Shown here piece by piece: positions 8,650-16,416 of a stretch of 64,000 nt of DNA. A model generated the notes under the pieces. The model was given only the letters and a program-made list of their open reading frames with translations. It did no database searches and was not told the DNA's origin. The position numbers and the translations under genes are program-made. Where the stretch lies: positions 158,179 to 222,178 of the forward strand of contig JBMOKU010000053.1 of assembly GCA_049324315.1 (NCBI GenBank), in the 5' to 3' direction. The stretch comes from JBMOKU01 sp049324315. Lineage in GTDB: Bacteria > Bacillota > Clostridia > Peptostreptococcales > Thermotaleaceae. Position 1 is the stretch's first letter, and the number at the start of each line of letters is the position of its first letter.

Positions 8650-9615
8650 GTGAAAAAGCATATAATGATTTTATTTGCAGTGCTTTTAGGCTTAAGTTTA
8701 GGTTTACAAGATATTGCCTATGGAGAAAAACATACGAGTGAAGATGCCGTAGAAGCTAAGTATATATCCTATGAGGGAGTACCCATCTATACAGAAGTAT
8801 ACAATGCTTCGGCGAAAGGAAAAGAACCGTTGATCTTTTTGCATGGATTAGGTGGAAGCTATCAGCATGCTGCTTTCTTACATCAACCTGATAATCCTTA
8901 TAAAACAATTTCTTTTGATTTTATCAATCATGGAAAATCCGGGGATGTTTCTTCTCTTGACTGGGATATCTACGTTGACAATGTCAAGGCAGTCATGGAT
9001 GCATATGGCATAAAAAAAGCAAATCTGGTAGGGCATTCTTTTGGAGCAGATATAACCATGATGTTTGCTAAAAAATACCCGGAAAGAGTCAAGGATATTG
9101 TGATAATCGATAGAGCCTACTATAACTATAAGGATATAGAACAATTTAATCTGTCGAGAAAGCTTCTAGATGTACTGGAATATAATCCGGAATCAGGTCT
9201 GAAATGGGAGGACTTGGTAACATTAATGGAGATGCAGTATGAAAATGATATTACCCAAACATGGGATATCAAGAAGAAAGTCTTGCTGATTGCGGGCGAC
9301 TTTAGCGGCATGCTGCCTGATCCTACAGGTTTAAAGCCATCTCTTGTTGACCTAGTAGTTGATATCAAACAAAATCCTGGTAACTATGGATTAACAACAG
9401 AAGAAGCTGCGGAAATACCCTATATCACTGCTGAGAACATTGAACAATTTGTTGAATTTGTTCATCAAAAGAGTAGGGAATTTGCCAGTGTAAATCATAA
9501 ATTCAAAACCATAAAGACATCATATCCTCATACAATGATAAGAAATGAAGAATCGAAAGATATCGTGAGAGAATATGTGATTAGCTTCCTGAAAAATGGA
9601 AAAGTAAAAGAATAA
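8650..9615 (+). CDS. Secreted alpha/beta-hydrolase
   Basis: About 321 residues. The frame opens at 8587, but AAAGGGGGAAA precedes a GTG at 8650 that gives a clean signal peptide (charged KKH, then a hydrophobic stretch to about residue 24), so this start is preferred. The oxyanion motif HGLGG and nucleophile elbow GHSFG (Ser about residue 130) identify the alpha/beta-hydrolase fold; a late His in SYPHTMIR may complete the triad. Substrate unknown. It stands alone between repeat B and a terminator. Confidence 0.85.
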   Translation: MKKHIMILFAVLLGLSLGLQDIAYGEKHTSEDAVEAKYISYEGVPIYTEVYNASAKGKEPLIFLHGLGGSYQHAAFLHQPDNPYKTISFDFINHGKSGDVSSLDWDIYVDNVKAVMDAYGIKKANLVGHSFGADITMMFAKKYPERVKDIVIIDRAYYNYKDIEQFNLSRKLLDVLEYNPESGLKWEDLVTLMEMQYENDITQTWDIKKKVLLIAGDFSGMLPDPTGLKPSLVDLVVDIKQNPGNYGLTTEEAAEIPYITAENIEQFVEFVHQKSREFASVNHKFKTIKTSYPHTMIRNEESKDIVREYVISFLKNGKVKE

Positions 9616-9625
9616 ATAAGGAACC

Positions 9626-9671
9626 AAAAACCTTCTGGAATAGGACCATTGCGGAAGGTTTTTGCTCTTTT
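9626..9671 (+). terminator. Intrinsic terminator after the hydrolase
   Basis: AAAAACCTTC pairs with GGAAGGTTTTT across a 17-base loop, with more T downstream. Confidence 0.75.
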
Positions 9672-9708
9672 TGGGTATAATGATAGAAAAAACAAAGGAG
9701 AATAGATA

Positions 9709-10266
9709 ATGAACGATAAACCACAGCTAGAACAATATATTGAGTATGGATTACATGGTATACCGGAAATAAGGGGAGAAGAAAAGAAGCATTGGCTTGG
9801 GGAATTTAGAGAAAGGGTACTATTCGGGCTGACGTTTCAACAGATTGCAAGAAAAGATGCTATATTTGTTGTTGAAGAAAAAATAAAAGATAGCAAGGTT
9901 AAGAAGGTTATCGTCAGCAGCAATGTAAACGCTAAGATCGCAGGAGAATACATGGCCTTAGCCGGCAAAAATCAAAAAGACTTTAAGATCATCGATTTTC
10001 CAGAGAGAAAAGGGGATGTTGCTTTGATACTTGCCAGTGACGAAGCTGTTAATGTTGACGATGTGATTCCCGATCAGAAAAGCTTTCTTCCTGACGCGTT
10101 CTATGCAGCTATCGGAGAAAAACTTTGTGAAAAGCATATGGAAGAATTAGAACATGCAGCACCACAGTATGCACACCATTTTGAAAAAGTAACGCTCTTC
10201 GACAAGATGGTTGGTATCAAATGTGGTATGTGTGAAAAGTCTGGTGGCGTCATGAGCCCAGAATAG
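9709..10266 (+). CDS. YueI-like protein (DUF1694 family)
   Basis: A 185-residue soluble protein. The N-terminal YGLHGIPEIRGEEKKHWLGE and FRERVLFGLT region resembles B. subtilis YueI, a family of unknown function. A C-terminal extension ends with a CGMC pair (about residues 173-176), which could bind metal or be redox-active; that is speculation. ATG follows AAAGGAGAATAGATA. It lies between a terminator and repeat D, so it is probably monocistronic. Confidence 0.7.
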   Translation: MNDKPQLEQYIEYGLHGIPEIRGEEKKHWLGEFRERVLFGLTFQQIARKDAIFVVEEKIKDSKVKKVIVSSNVNAKIAGEYMALAGKNQKDFKIIDFPERKGDVALILASDEAVNVDDVIPDQKSFLPDAFYAAIGEKLCEKHMEELEHAAPQYAHHFEKVTLFDKMVGIKCGMCEKSGGVMSPE

Positions 10267-10295
10267 CAGCGGTAAGAGGTTAGACGGCAATTGTA

Positions 10296-10380
10296 TAACG
10301 GGCAGGCGTGGAAACCTGCCCCTACGAGGCTGTACCCATCCATCAATGTAGGGGGCGGTTTCCACGCCGCCCCGGGTTTT
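10296..10380. repeat. Repeat D, copy 1
   Basis: AACGGGCAGGCGTGGAAACC opens the element and GGTTTCCACGCCGCCCCGGG closes it: an imperfect palindrome with TGCCCCTACG and GTAGGGGGCGG arms. Further copies at 13179 and, reversed, at 63649. Confidence 0.88.
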
Positions 10381-10412
10381 CTCATAAAATCGCTTAGCGG
10401 AGCCATGGGACG

Positions 10413-10580
10413 GTTTTAGTGGTCTATCAAGCCTAAAACCATGAATGCCTTCGCGGTCTTTTTCCGCAATGCTACGTTGTCGTCGGTTTGCATATTCTCG
10501 ATATGCGCACCTCCTCCGCCTTGCCTTGCGGAAAAATCCTCGCGAATTCATCTATATTTTTAGACTTGACAGACCACTAG
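10413..10580. repeat. Element H, large imperfect inverted repeat
   Basis: The left arm starts TAGTGGTCTATCAAGCCTAA and includes CGCGGTCTTTTTCCGCAA; the right arm is its imperfect complement, ending TTAGACTTGACAGACCACTA. The centre holds TTGTCGTCGGTTTGC and a CATATTCTCGATATG hairpin. MITE-like; single copy in the window. Confidence 0.7.
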
Positions 10581-10587
10581 CGTTTTC

Positions 10588-10622
10588 AGTAGGGGCGCGC
10601 ATTGCGCGTCCGTCGCTTCTAG
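10588..10622. repeat. Repeat C, copy 1
   Basis: TAGGGGCGCGCATTGCGCGT followed by CCGTCGCTTCTAG: a hairpin with GGCGCGC/GCGCGTC arms. The same element sits at the same place within a B-type repeat at 13424. Confidence 0.8.
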
Positions 10623-10730
10623 AAGAAAAAACGATGGAACTGTTCCCGTGGCGAAGCGGATGTAACACACTTAGTGTCACTTATATATTCAAAAAAATAA
10701 ATATCCATGTATATTCAAATTCCTCCCTGT

Positions 10731-10826
10731 CAATAATGATAGTAACAAGGGAAGAGAGTAGAAAAAAATATGTTTTCGTCCCCCTTTAACATATTTTGCT
10801 TTTATATTCTCTTCCCTTTGTTATTG
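10731..10826. repeat. Large hairpin-forming inverted repeat
   Basis: AACAAGGGAAGAGA...AATATGTT and AACATATT...TCTCTTCCCTTTGTT form a long stem of roughly 30 pairs around a C-rich 13-base loop. No clear T run follows, so it looks more like a MITE or RNA hairpin than a terminator. Confidence 0.6.
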
Positions 10827-10833
10827 CATCAAA

Positions 10834-10909
10834 ACCGTAGGACTTGGGGACTGTACCTACTGTCCCACACGGTTTTGTGGGACTGAGGGACTGTCCCCAT
10901 GTCCTACGG
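10834..10909. repeat. Repeat A, copy 2 (variant inner stem)
   Basis: Standard A outer arms (GACTTGGGGACTGTACC, GGGACTGTCCCCATGTC), but the inner hairpin is TGTCCCACACGGTTTTGTGG instead of the CGCCCGC type. Flanked by CCGTAGGAC and GTCCTACGG, which extend the palindrome. Confidence 0.85.
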
Positions 10910-10940
10910 CTAACAATATTTAGATCGGGAGCTGCTGTTT

Positions 10941-11696
10941 ATGGGGAAGCTAAATTTTGGATACAAGAAAAGTATCGGATTATATGTACTCATACTATGT
11001 AATTTATTTATGGTGCCTTTCTTCCAGACGAGAGCGATGACAAAGGAAGAAGGCATTAAACATGCTTTTGAGCGATCAGGGGCATCGCTGATAGAAGTGA
11101 ATATGAATGCTCAAGTAAAGATGATGGATAAAGGGGAAGAGAGGATAGATGTAGTAAATTTATGTCAAACGACTGCCAAAATACTGGATCTATCTGACAC
11201 AAAGATTCAGTATGCTGTAAATGAAGTTGGAGAAGAGGCGTGGATTCAGGAATCGGATCATGAAAAACCATATGTCAGGATTGCTGTCCATCGCTCAGCG
11301 GTAAATGGCAATGAGCGTATGAATTTGATTGTGGATGTTATACAGAAGAAAAAACAGACGGATATTGGAGACGTGGCGTCTAAAATTACAGACATGCTTG
11401 ACGCGTATGGCAGAGTCAATATGACATCTTATATCGTTGGAAGTTATCAAGGGAAATTGCAGCAAAGCAAGCAGCGGCAGATCGTTCAGACAATTTTTGA
11501 AGAGCTCGGAGCCAATGAAATTGAAGGGGTGTATGAAAGTAACCTTGTCAGTGTCGTAGGATATACAAAGAAAATGAATGATTGGATCCAGTATGGTGGC
11601 AAAAAAGCAAATCTTCACATTGCCATGAGGTATAATGCCTACGAGGATAAAACAATGATCTGGTTCGGAACGCCATTAATAACCATTGCGTATTAA
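10941..11696 (+). CDS. ywmB: YwmB family protein (TATA-box-binding-like fold)
   Basis: 251 residues with an N-terminal signal or anchor segment (about residues 12-30, ending MVPFFQTRA). The body matches the YwmB/DUF1779 family by its general pattern (KHAFERSGASLIEVNMNAQV, late ANLHIAMRYNAYEDKTMIWFG). Family function is unknown; members sit next to murA in sporulating Firmicutes, as here and in B. subtilis, which supports the call. The ribosome binding site is weak (CGGGAGC). Repeat A copy 2 lies just upstream. Confidence 0.75.
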   Translation: MGKLNFGYKKSIGLYVLILCNLFMVPFFQTRAMTKEEGIKHAFERSGASLIEVNMNAQVKMMDKGEERIDVVNLCQTTAKILDLSDTKIQYAVNEVGEEAWIQESDHEKPYVRIAVHRSAVNGNERMNLIVDVIQKKKQTDIGDVASKITDMLDAYGRVNMTSYIVGSYQGKLQQSKQRQIVQTIFEELGANEIEGVYESNLVSVVGYTKKMNDWIQYGGKKANLHIAMRYNAYEDKTMIWFGTPLITIAY

Positions 11697-11823
11697 TAAA
11701 GTATAAAAAGGTAGCAATTACCGAAAAAATGATGCATTGTTCCTGGAGGAAAATCAGATTTTTTGTAGAATGATGTTGATGGTATAGAATTGACAGCAAA
11801 TGTGAAATAAAGGAGGACCTTAT

Positions 11824-13080
11824 GTGGCAAAGATTATTGTAGAAAAAAGTGCACCACTAAAGGGGACCGTTAAAGTAAGCGGAGCAAAAAACTCTGTATT
11901 GCCTATTATTGCAGCATCATTGCTAGCCCAAGAAGGCTGTGTACTAGAAGAAATACCAAATTTAAGAGATGTTGAAGTCATATGTGAATTACTATCTTGT
12001 ATCGGTGCTACAGTTCAAAATAATAACGACGGAATTTTGGAGATAAAAACACCGTTCATTTCAAACTATGAAGCGCCTTATGAATTGGTTCGAAAAATGC
12101 GGGCATCGTTTTTGGTCATGGGACCGCTGCTTGCAAGAAAAGGAAAAGCCAGAATCGCACTGCCGGGCGGATGCGCCATAGGTACAAGACCCATCGATCT
12201 CCATCTAAAAGGATTTCATGCACTAGGTGCCCAGATTGAAGTGGGACACGGATTTGTGGAAGCACGGGCTGAAAAGCTGACAGGCAACAAGATTTATCTG
12301 GATTTCCCCAGCGTAGGTGCTACCGAGAATATTATGATGGCTGCTTCTTTGGCAGAAGGTACAACGGTTATAGAAAATGCTGCTGAAGAACCTGAAATCG
12401 TTGACCTGGCTAACTTTCTAAACGGTTTGGGAGCAAAAATCAAGGGCGCAGGGACGGATACCATAAAAATCCAAGGGGTGAAGGAACTGGTAGGCACCAG
12501 ACATGCCGTCATCCCAGATCGAATCGAGGCAGGTACCTTTATGGTTGCCGCAGCGATAACGGGTGGTGACGTTACGGTTAAGAATGCCTTGCCTAACCAT
12601 GTAAGACCCATGATTGCCAAGCTGAGAGAATGTGGTATTGATATAGAGGAATATGACGATAGTGTACGGGTCATCGGCAGTCAAGGTGTCATCTCAACAG
12701 ATATAAAAACTTTACCGTATCCGGGATTTCCTACAGACATGCAAGCGCAGTTTATGGCCTTATTAAGTATTGCAAAGGGAACAAGTGTTATTATAGAAAC
12801 CGTATTTGAAAATCGCTTTATGCATGTCAGTGAATTAAAGCGGATGGGTGCCAATATAAAAATTGAAGGAAGAAGCGCAGTGGTACAAGGTGTCGATAGT
12901 TTGCAAGGGGCCCAGGTGAAAGCAACTGATTTAAGGGCAGGAGCCGCCTTGATTCTTGCAGGTATGATGGCAGATGGGCAAACAGAGATTAGCGATATCT
13001 ATCATGTGGATAGAGGCTATGTTGATGTAGAAGCAAAACTAAAGGGATTAGGCGCAAAAATATATCGTGCAGATGAGTAG
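11824..13080 (+). CDS. murA: UDP-N-acetylglucosamine 1-carboxyvinyltransferase
   Basis: A 418-residue enzyme transferring enolpyruvate from PEP to UDP-GlcNAc, the first committed step of peptidoglycan synthesis in the cytoplasm. Lys22 in VSGAKNSVLP and the catalytic Cys117 in PGGCAIGTRPID are present, so it should be fosfomycin-sensitive in type. GTG start (11824) behind AAAGGAGGA. A terminator follows directly, so it is separate from spoIID. Confidence 0.97.
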   Translation: MAKIIVEKSAPLKGTVKVSGAKNSVLPIIAASLLAQEGCVLEEIPNLRDVEVICELLSCIGATVQNNNDGILEIKTPFISNYEAPYELVRKMRASFLVMGPLLARKGKARIALPGGCAIGTRPIDLHLKGFHALGAQIEVGHGFVEARAEKLTGNKIYLDFPSVGATENIMMAASLAEGTTVIENAAEEPEIVDLANFLNGLGAKIKGAGTDTIKIQGVKELVGTRHAVIPDRIEAGTFMVAAAITGGDVTVKNALPNHVRPMIAKLRECGIDIEEYDDSVRVIGSQGVISTDIKTLPYPGFPTDMQAQFMALLSIAKGTSVIIETVFENRFMHVSELKRMGANIKIEGRSAVVQGVDSLQGAQVKATDLRAGAALILAGMMADGQTEISDIYHVDRGYVDVEAKLKGLGAKIYRADE

Positions 13081-13109
13081 AATGTGTCAATAAATGGCAC
13101 ATTCTTTTT
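13080..13109 (+). terminator. Intrinsic terminator of murA
   Basis: GAATGTGTCA pairs with TGGCACATTC across an ATAAA loop, followed by T-rich sequence. Confidence 0.9.
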
Positions 13110-13178
13110 ATTTCCCGGGAAATTTAGCGAAAAATGTTAGCTGTTAGCTGCTTTTTTGTATGACGTAATAATAAAATC

Positions 13179-13311
13179 ATGCGACATAACATGGGTGATG
13201 GGTATAAAATATAACGGGCGGGCAGGCGTGGAAACCTGCCCCTACATGGCCATACCCATCAATCAACGTAGGGGGCGGTTTCCATGCCGCCCCGGGTTTT
13301 TAATGTCGCAT
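13179..13311. repeat. Repeat D, copy 2, with terminal inverted repeats
   Basis: Same core as copy 1 (GGGCAGGCGTGGAAACCTGC to GGTTTCCATGCCGCCCCGGG), but bounded by ATGCGACAT (13179-13187) and ATGTCGCAT (13303-13311), a nine-base terminal inverted repeat. The copy at 63649 carries the same ATGCGACAT end. Confidence 0.85.
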
Positions 13312-13398
13312 CAATCTACTTTGTACCATGTCTACTAATCTTTTATCATAAATTTCAAACTCCGTCATAGAATGTAAAAGGTTTGCAAGTTTAGTAAG

Positions 13399-13590
13399 TC
13401 TTGGGGACTGTTCGAGTGTTTCCTGTAGGGGCGCGCATTGCGCGTCCGTTGCTTCTAGGCAAGACTTGGGGGACTGGTCCGCTGTCCAGTATGTTCTTTA
13501 CCGGACTGGGGCCCTGTCCCCATGTGTTGCCAGACGAAGAGGTACTTTTTCAGCAGTCTCGAACTGTCCCCGTGGCGAAGCGTATGCTAC
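13399..13590. repeat. Composite repeat: B ends with C and an A variant inside
   Basis: GGGGACTGTTCGAGTGTTTC (B start) leads into repeat C (13424-13458), then an A variant (13462-13529: ACTTGGGGGACTGGTCC, CTGTCCAG, CCGGACTGGGGCCCTGTCCC), and B-type sequence closes the unit (CGAACTGTCCCCGTGGCGAA). CTAACCTCTAACGTCTAAC-type sequence follows up to the spoIID ribosome binding site. Confidence 0.8.
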
Positions 13591-13636
13591 AAAACTTCTA
13601 ACCTCTAACGTCTAACTTCTACAAGGGGGACAACAG

Positions 13637-14620
13637 ATGAAAAACATTCTATGGATGATGGTTAGTCTTGTGATAACGATCATTATGATTCCGATGCTCT
13701 TAATACAGAGCTGTGAATTTTCAGAACCTGAAATTGAGGAGAAAGAGATTATTGAAAGTGATAAAACCGTAAATGTCTATATCAGCGATACAAAGAAAAT
13801 AGTCACCCTTGATCTGGAGGAGTACGTGAAAGGTGTGATAGCAGGCGAGATGCCGGCTTCCTTTGAGATGGAGGCATTAAAAGCCCAAGCAGTAGCAGCG
13901 AGAAGCTATGCCGTATCAAGGATAAATAAATATAAAGACGGCGGACAGTCCAATCATCCGGGGGCTGAACTTTGTGATACGGTTCATTGTCAGGTTTGGC
14001 TTTCAAAGGAAAAGCTAAGGGAAGTGAAATCAAAATATTGGATGCGGGATTACTGGCCCAGGATTGAAAAAGCCGTAGAAGACACAAGGGGTCTGATCAT
14101 GACATATCAGGGAAGTCCTATTGACCAACCTTTATTTCATTCAACCAGTGGCGGCAAAACAGAAAATTCAGAAGATGTATTTGTCGCATGGGTACCATAC
14201 TTGAGAAGCGTTGAAAGTCCTTTTGAAGAAAAGGCTCCCTATCTTAGCGATACCACGGAAGTATCCATCGATACATTTGTGACCAAGTTCCGGAAGAAGT
14301 ATAGCGACAGCAACATAACAAAAAGTAATATATCGTCCGAACTAAAAATCGTAGAGAAGAGTGAAGGCGGTAGAGTTCTAAAACTGCAGGTGGGCAACAA
14401 AACGGTGACAGGTAGAGAAATAAGAGAATTACTGGGATTAAGATCTGCTAACTTTCAAGTAAAAATAACAGGCGGAAAACTAGTCTTTACTACCTTTGGG
14501 TATGGTCATGGCGTAGGCATGAGCCAGTGGGGTGCAAACGGCATGGCGGAACGGGGATATAAGTTTGATGAGATATTGAAACATTATTATGTAGGTGTGG
14601 AAGTGGAAAGATTGAAGTAG
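13637..14620 (+). CDS. spoIID: Stage II sporulation protein D, peptidoglycan transglycosylase
   Basis: A 327-residue protein with an N-terminal membrane anchor (about residues 5-25) and an extracellular SpoIID domain. LEEYVKGVIAGEMP contains the catalytic Glu (about residue 71), and KAQAVAARSY and GHGVGMSQWGANGMA complete the signature. In sporulation it cleaves glycan strands made accessible by SpoIIP during engulfment. AAGGGGGA precedes the ATG at 13637. Its TAG stop (14618-14620) is also the first three bases of a repeat C copy. Confidence 0.95.
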   Translation: MKNILWMMVSLVITIIMIPMLLIQSCEFSEPEIEEKEIIESDKTVNVYISDTKKIVTLDLEEYVKGVIAGEMPASFEMEALKAQAVAARSYAVSRINKYKDGGQSNHPGAELCDTVHCQVWLSKEKLREVKSKYWMRDYWPRIEKAVEDTRGLIMTYQGSPIDQPLFHSTSGGKTENSEDVFVAWVPYLRSVESPFEEKAPYLSDTTEVSIDTFVTKFRKKYSDSNITKSNISSELKIVEKSEGGRVLKLQVGNKTVTGREIRELLGLRSANFQVKITGGKLVFTTFGYGHGVGMSQWGANGMAERGYKFDEILKHYYVGVEVERLK

Positions 14621-14698
14621 GGGCGCCCATTGGGCGTCCGCATTTTCGAGCCATGCCGTAACGCTTGTAGGGAACGGCCCCTGTGCCGTTCCGTTAAC
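14618..14698. repeat. Repeat C-type pair after spoIID
   Basis: TAGGGGCGCCCATTGGGCGT (from 14618) is a C-type hairpin beginning on the spoIID stop codon. A second hairpin, TGTAGGGAACGGCCCCTGTG followed by CCGTTCCGTTA (14667-14697), has relatives at 22296 and 50743. Confidence 0.75.
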
Positions 14699-14703
14699 CC
14701 AAA

Positions 14704-14796
14704 GTAGCGGAGCCATGGGGACGGTTCGAGCGTTTCCGAAGCGTAGCGAAGGACCAGGGGGAAAACGAATGAACTGTCCCCGTGGCGTAGCGGAGG
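14704..14796. repeat. Repeat B, copy 3
   Basis: Full-length B: GCGGAGCCATGGGGACGG start, GTTTCCGAAGCGTAGCGAAG centre and GAACTGTCCCCGTGGCGTAG end. It lies between spoIID and spoIIQ. Confidence 0.9.
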
Positions 14797-14874
14797 CAGT
14801 AACCTGCAACTTTTTTTACCTACCATGTATGAAATCCTTCAGGCTGGCAACAATACTATCTGGAGGTGTATGGT

Positions 14875-15726
14875 ATGAATAGTAAAAAATGGTTTTCTTT
14901 GCGAAGAAAAAATGCCGATACAGAAAACAGATGGCTAAAAGACAGTGGAATTTATAAATTGTTTGATAAGGAAGGATTTTATATTATTCTGTTTTTGTGT
15001 GTATGTATTGTTGCAGTAACAGCAGTCTGGGTTACCAAAAGTCATATCGACAGATTGGCTGTAGAAGATGAAAGAAATGTGGGGTTGGTGGACCGTAGTA
15101 TTGAAGAAAAACCGACAGCCAATGAAGAAAGCATATCAACAGAGGATTTACCAGTCGTTGTCATTGAAAAAGACAAAATGCCTACCCTAGAGACAGCAGC
15201 AGAAACAGATCAGACTGCGAATAAGTCTGCAGAAAAAGTAAAGCCTAATGCTAAGCCATCTCAGAGCAATACTGCGGCTGTTCAAGAAACATCACAATCT
15301 ATGCCGAAAACAAAGGCTGTCATGAAATTGCCAGTCATGGGTCAGATAGGTATGGATTATGCAGCAGATACATTGACCTATTCGAAAACATTGGAGCAGT
15401 ATATGACCCATTATGGCATTGATATTATGGCAGAAGAGAATACACCTGTACTGGCAGTGCTGGCAGGTGAAGTTGTTGAAGTGACTGTGGACTCAGGCCT
15501 AGGCGTGACGATTGCCATAGCCCATGAAGGGGATATAATCACTAAGTATGCAAATCTCAGCACGGCGCAAATGGTTAAAGTAGGAGACTGGGTTGAACAA
15601 GGACAAGTAATCAGCGGTGTTGGCAGGAGCGGAATTTTCGAGATTGCCGATGGACCCCATCTGCATTTCGAAGTACTGATCGATGGACAAAATGTCGATC
15701 CTAAAAAATATTTACCTAATAAATAA
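14875..15726 (+). CDS. spoIIQ: SpoIIQ, LytM/M23-domain engulfment protein
   Basis: 283 residues: cytoplasmic N-terminus, one membrane helix (about residues 34-53), a low-complexity linker, and a C-terminal M23 domain. All zinc ligands look intact: H179 and D183 (THYGIDIM) and H262/H264 (GPHLHFEV). B. subtilis SpoIIQ has lost one ligand, whereas clostridial versions such as that of C. difficile keep it. With SpoIIIAH it forms the forespore-mother cell channel. The first in-frame start (14866) lies inside the GGAGGTG site, so the ATG at 14875 is used. Confidence 0.88.
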   Translation: MNSKKWFSLRRKNADTENRWLKDSGIYKLFDKEGFYIILFLCVCIVAVTAVWVTKSHIDRLAVEDERNVGLVDRSIEEKPTANEESISTEDLPVVVIEKDKMPTLETAAETDQTANKSAEKVKPNAKPSQSNTAAVQETSQSMPKTKAVMKLPVMGQIGMDYAADTLTYSKTLEQYMTHYGIDIMAEENTPVLAVLAGEVVEVTVDSGLGVTIAIAHEGDIITKYANLSTAQMVKVGDWVEQGQVISGVGRSGIFEIADGPHLHFEVLIDGQNVDPKKYLPNK

Positions 15727-15740
15727 AAAGGAACGATACA

Positions 15741-15866
15741 GAGCGGAGCCATGGGGACGGTTCGAGCGTTTCCGAAGCGCAGCGAAGGACCAACGGGAAA
15801 ACGATGGAACTGTCCCCTTGGCGAAGCGGACGAGTAGCAGGCAAAAGGGACTGTCCCCGTGTCTCT
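15741..15866. repeat. Repeat B, copy 4, plus half of a repeat A
   Basis: B element at 15741-15832 (AGCGGAGCCATGGGGACGG to CTGTCCCCTTGGCGAAGCGG), followed by AAAGGGACTGTCCCCGTGTC (15843-15864), the right arm of an A element. Confidence 0.85.
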
Positions 15867-15895
15867 ACACCCTTAATTAAAACTCAAAAACAACT

Positions 15896-15920
15896 AAAAC
15901 AGGGTCTTTGCCCTGTTTTT
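15896..15920. terminator. Bidirectional terminator between spoIIQ and spoIIID
   Basis: AAAACAGGG and CCCTGTTTTT form a stem with A and T runs on the two sides, suiting the convergent genes. Confidence 0.85.
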
Positions 15921-15941
15921 ATCTTTGTACCTTTATATTTC

Positions 15942-16196
15942 TTATTCATCCATACTTCTGTATTTCATCTTTGTAGCTTTACCGCCTCGAATGTGTCGCT
16001 CTGCCTTATTTTTATCAAGTATTCTTTTTACCTGATTTGCAGCCAGAGGGTTTATCTTGGGAAGTCTTTCCGTTACATCTTTATGAACGGTGCTTTTGCT
16101 TACTCCGAATACCTTCGCTGTTTGTCTTACAGTAGCTTTTTTGTTGATTATGTACTCAGCGATTTCCACTGCCCTCTCTTCTATGTAATCTTTCAC
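15942..16196 (-). CDS. spoIIID: Sporulation transcription factor SpoIIID
   Basis: An 84-residue DNA-binding protein of the mother cell. The helix-turn-helix TVRQTAKVFGVSKSTVHKDV (about residues 22-41) and the ERLPKINP and HIRGGKATKMKY segments are very close to B. subtilis SpoIIID. GTG start at 16196 behind GAGGGGG. It is on the minus strand, opposite to spoIIQ and mbl; in B. subtilis spoIIID and mbl are co-directional, so this segment has been inverted or rearranged. Confidence 0.95.
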   Translation of the reverse strand: MKDYIEERAVEIAEYIINKKATVRQTAKVFGVSKSTVHKDVTERLPKINPLAANQVKRILDKNKAERHIRGGKATKMKYRSMDE

Positions 16197-16416
16197 ATGC
16201 CTAACCCCCTCTTAGGATGATTCCTTTGGTAAATATTATGCACGGGACTAGGAGAATAGAACAAAAAACTGGTTTTTCTACATATCATAAAAATATTTTG
16301 CAAAAAAGAGGATTTAAAGCATTTTTATAGAATTATAGAACTGGTTGTGTGGAAATAATATGCATTCATTTAAAATACTCTCAGTAGTAAGCTGCTGGCA
16401 TATGGAAGGTGATAAA

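Larger units (their letters stand above)
10392..10668. repeat. Composite repeat: B interrupted by H and C
   Basis: The two ends of repeat B (GCGGAGCCATGGGACGGTT and ACGATGGAACTGTTCCCGTG) are present, but between them lie a roughly 168-base palindromic element H (10413-10580) and a copy of repeat C (10588-10622). This is a nested arrangement. Short reading frames across it are fortuitous. Confidence 0.8.

Noticed and set aside
10147..10789. Several reading frames of 100-134 codons on both strands
   Set aside because: They run through repeats D, B, H and C and show no protein-like conservation or ribosome binding sites.
13156..13601. Short plus-strand frames before spoIID
   Set aside because: They consist of translated repeats D, C and A.
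15804..16220. 138-codon plus-strand frame
   Set aside because: It is the antisense of spoIIID plus repeat sequence.
16345..16416. 24-residue N-terminal extension of mbl
   Set aside because: No ribosome binding site, not a family feature, and a good start exists at 16417.
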